12,955 nt of DNA, taken from contig DBJG01000049.1 of NCBI GenBank assembly GCA_002296455.1, positions 10,880-23,834 of the forward strand, in the 5' to 3' direction. A program made the position numbers and the translations under genes. Positions 12,200 to 12,955 of the stretch are shown here, piece after piece. The stretch is from Caryophanales bacterium UBA782. GTDB lineage: Bacteria > Bacillota_I > Bacilli_A > RFN20 > CAG-826. The first letter of the stretch is position 1; the number at the start of each line of letters is the position of its first letter. The notes under the pieces were generated by a model. That model was given only the letters and a program-made list of their open reading frames with translations, ran no database searches and was not told the origin of the DNA.

Positions 12200-12955
12200 T
12201 CAAATATCGTTGCTAGAAAAGCAGTCCCAGATCACATCAGCGGAGCAGCCATGGTTCCAGTTGTCATCCCAACCAGTGGGTTTCTCCTTCGCGGCGCAAT
12301 AGATCGTTTCGAGGGAGGAGCAGCCATAGAAGGCATATTCGCCGATGGAAATCACGCTATCGGGGATGAAAACAAAAACAAGGGAATCGCAGCCATAGAA
12401 GGCGTATTCGCCGATGGATATGACGGAATCGGGAATGACAACCGATTGAAGATATCTGCAACCATCAAAGGCGCGTTCCGGAATGGTAGTTACGCCTGAT
12501 CCGAGGACGACTTTTTTGAGAGTCGATATGCTAGCGACTATACTTCGAAAAGGTACGGCATCAATATCACCGTTGATAGTAAGAGTATCGAGGGAGTCGC
12601 AAGCTTCGAAAACGCTGCTTCCGATGAATGTTATACCGCCACCGATGGTCACCGATTCGAGAGAGGAACAATCGCGGAAGGCGTTATCAAGGATGGAGGC
12701 GACGGAATCGGGGATGACAACGGATTCAAGGGAGGAACAGGCGAGGAAAGCATTCGATTCGATGGATTTGACACCATCGGGAATCACAAGGGAGCCTTTT
12801 TTGCCCTGAGGGCACAATATGAGCGTCTTGCCGTCCTTGGAGTACAGGACGCCATCGTTTGAGGAATATGTCTGATTGCCAACGGAAACCTCGATAGACT
12901 CGAGGGAGGAACAACCATCGAAGGCGGACGCGTCAATGGAGGTGACGCTATCGGG
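12200..12955 (-). CDS. BspA-type leucine-rich-repeat protein, 5' end beyond window
   Basis: 252 codons of the C-terminal part; the frame is open to the right edge. Repeats of about 23 residues follow the BspA/LRR_5 pattern SIG..AF.GCSSLESV.IPDSV: IESNAFLACSSLESVVIPDS, ILDNAFRDCSSLESVTIGGG, IPERAFDGCRYLQSVVIPDS, IGEYAFYGCDSLVFVFIPDS, IGEYAFYGCSSLETIYC. An insert reading SNDGVLYSKDGKTLILCPQG separates repeat blocks, as common in this family. The protein ends about 25 residues after the last repeat (WNHGCSADVIWDCFSSNDI) with no LPXTG, membrane helix or surface-binding domain, so any anchor must lie in the missing N-terminal part. Such proteins are usually surface or secreted adhesins. Confidence 0.88.
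   Translation of the reverse strand, partial: PDSVTSIDASAFDGCSSLESIEVSVGNQTYSSNDGVLYSKDGKTLILCPQGKKGSLVIPDGVKSIESNAFLACSSLESVVIPDSVASILDNAFRDCSSLESVTIGGGITFIGSSVFEACDSLDTLTINGDIDAVPFRSIVASISTLKKVVLGSGVTTIPERAFDGCRYLQSVVIPDSVISIGEYAFYGCDSLVFVFIPDSVISIGEYAFYGCSSLETIYCAAKEKPTGWDDNWNHGCSADVIWDCFSSNDI

Noticed and set aside
12251..12809. Plus-strand open frames opposite the leucine-rich-repeat gene
   Set aside because: Repetitive shadows of the 23-codon repeats on the other strand.
1..12955. tRNA, rRNA, CRISPR arrays or insertion sequences
   Set aside because: No tRNA-like cloverleaf, rRNA, spaced repeat array or transposase frame was seen.

Overview
The window reads as a chromosomal segment of a low- to mid-GC Bacillota (Firmicutes) bacterium, perhaps of the Erysipelotrichia/Mollicutes-related gut lineages. 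The reasons are strong AAGGAGG-type ribosome binding sites, a lipoprotein PstS, a PhoP/PhoR-type regulator pair, a BspA-type leucine-rich-repeat protein, and TGA used as a normal stop with TGG for Trp, so the mycoplasma code does not apply. The lineage is inferred from gene content only.

Positions 1-5850, minus strand: one compact phosphate operon in the order pstS-pstC-pstA-pstB-phoU-phoP-phoR. Adjacent genes overlap or nearly touch (ATGA overlaps at pstS/pstC, pstC/pstA and phoP/phoR). PstS captures phosphate outside the membrane, PstC and PstA form the channel, PstB drives it with ATP, PhoU links transport to signalling, and PhoR/PhoP control transcription. Upstream of pstS sits a PhoP-box-like pair of TTTACA/GTTACA hexamers 11 bp apart, which suggests the operon autoregulates. 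PstS has its two halves in swapped order relative to classical PstS, a circular permutation. phoR runs off the left edge.

Positions 5914-8599, minus strand: an accessory operon of phage or integrative-element character lying between intact core genes. It holds an XRE-type repressor, an ImmA/IrrE-type metallopeptidase, a small ORF, a DUF4417-like protein, a protein resembling phage/polymorphic-toxin C-terminal domains, a small acidic hypothetical, and a doubtful last ORF. Three genes carry lesions: frameshifts in the XRE and DUF4417 genes and an in-frame TGA in the toxin-like gene. In each case the original 3' end is still recognisable because it abuts or overlaps the next gene's start or Shine-Dalgarno. 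Between the peptidase and DUF4417 genes the opposite strand holds a promoter-like sequence, a hydrophobic 34-codon ORF and a terminator-like hairpin.

Positions 8600-8911: intergenic, with direct repeats and a near-perfect 19-bp hairpin just before recN. Positions 8912-12090: recN (plus) and rmuC (minus), two DNA-maintenance genes that converge with stop codons sharing TTAA. Positions 12200-12955, minus: the 3' part of a BspA-like leucine-rich-repeat protein that enters from the right edge.
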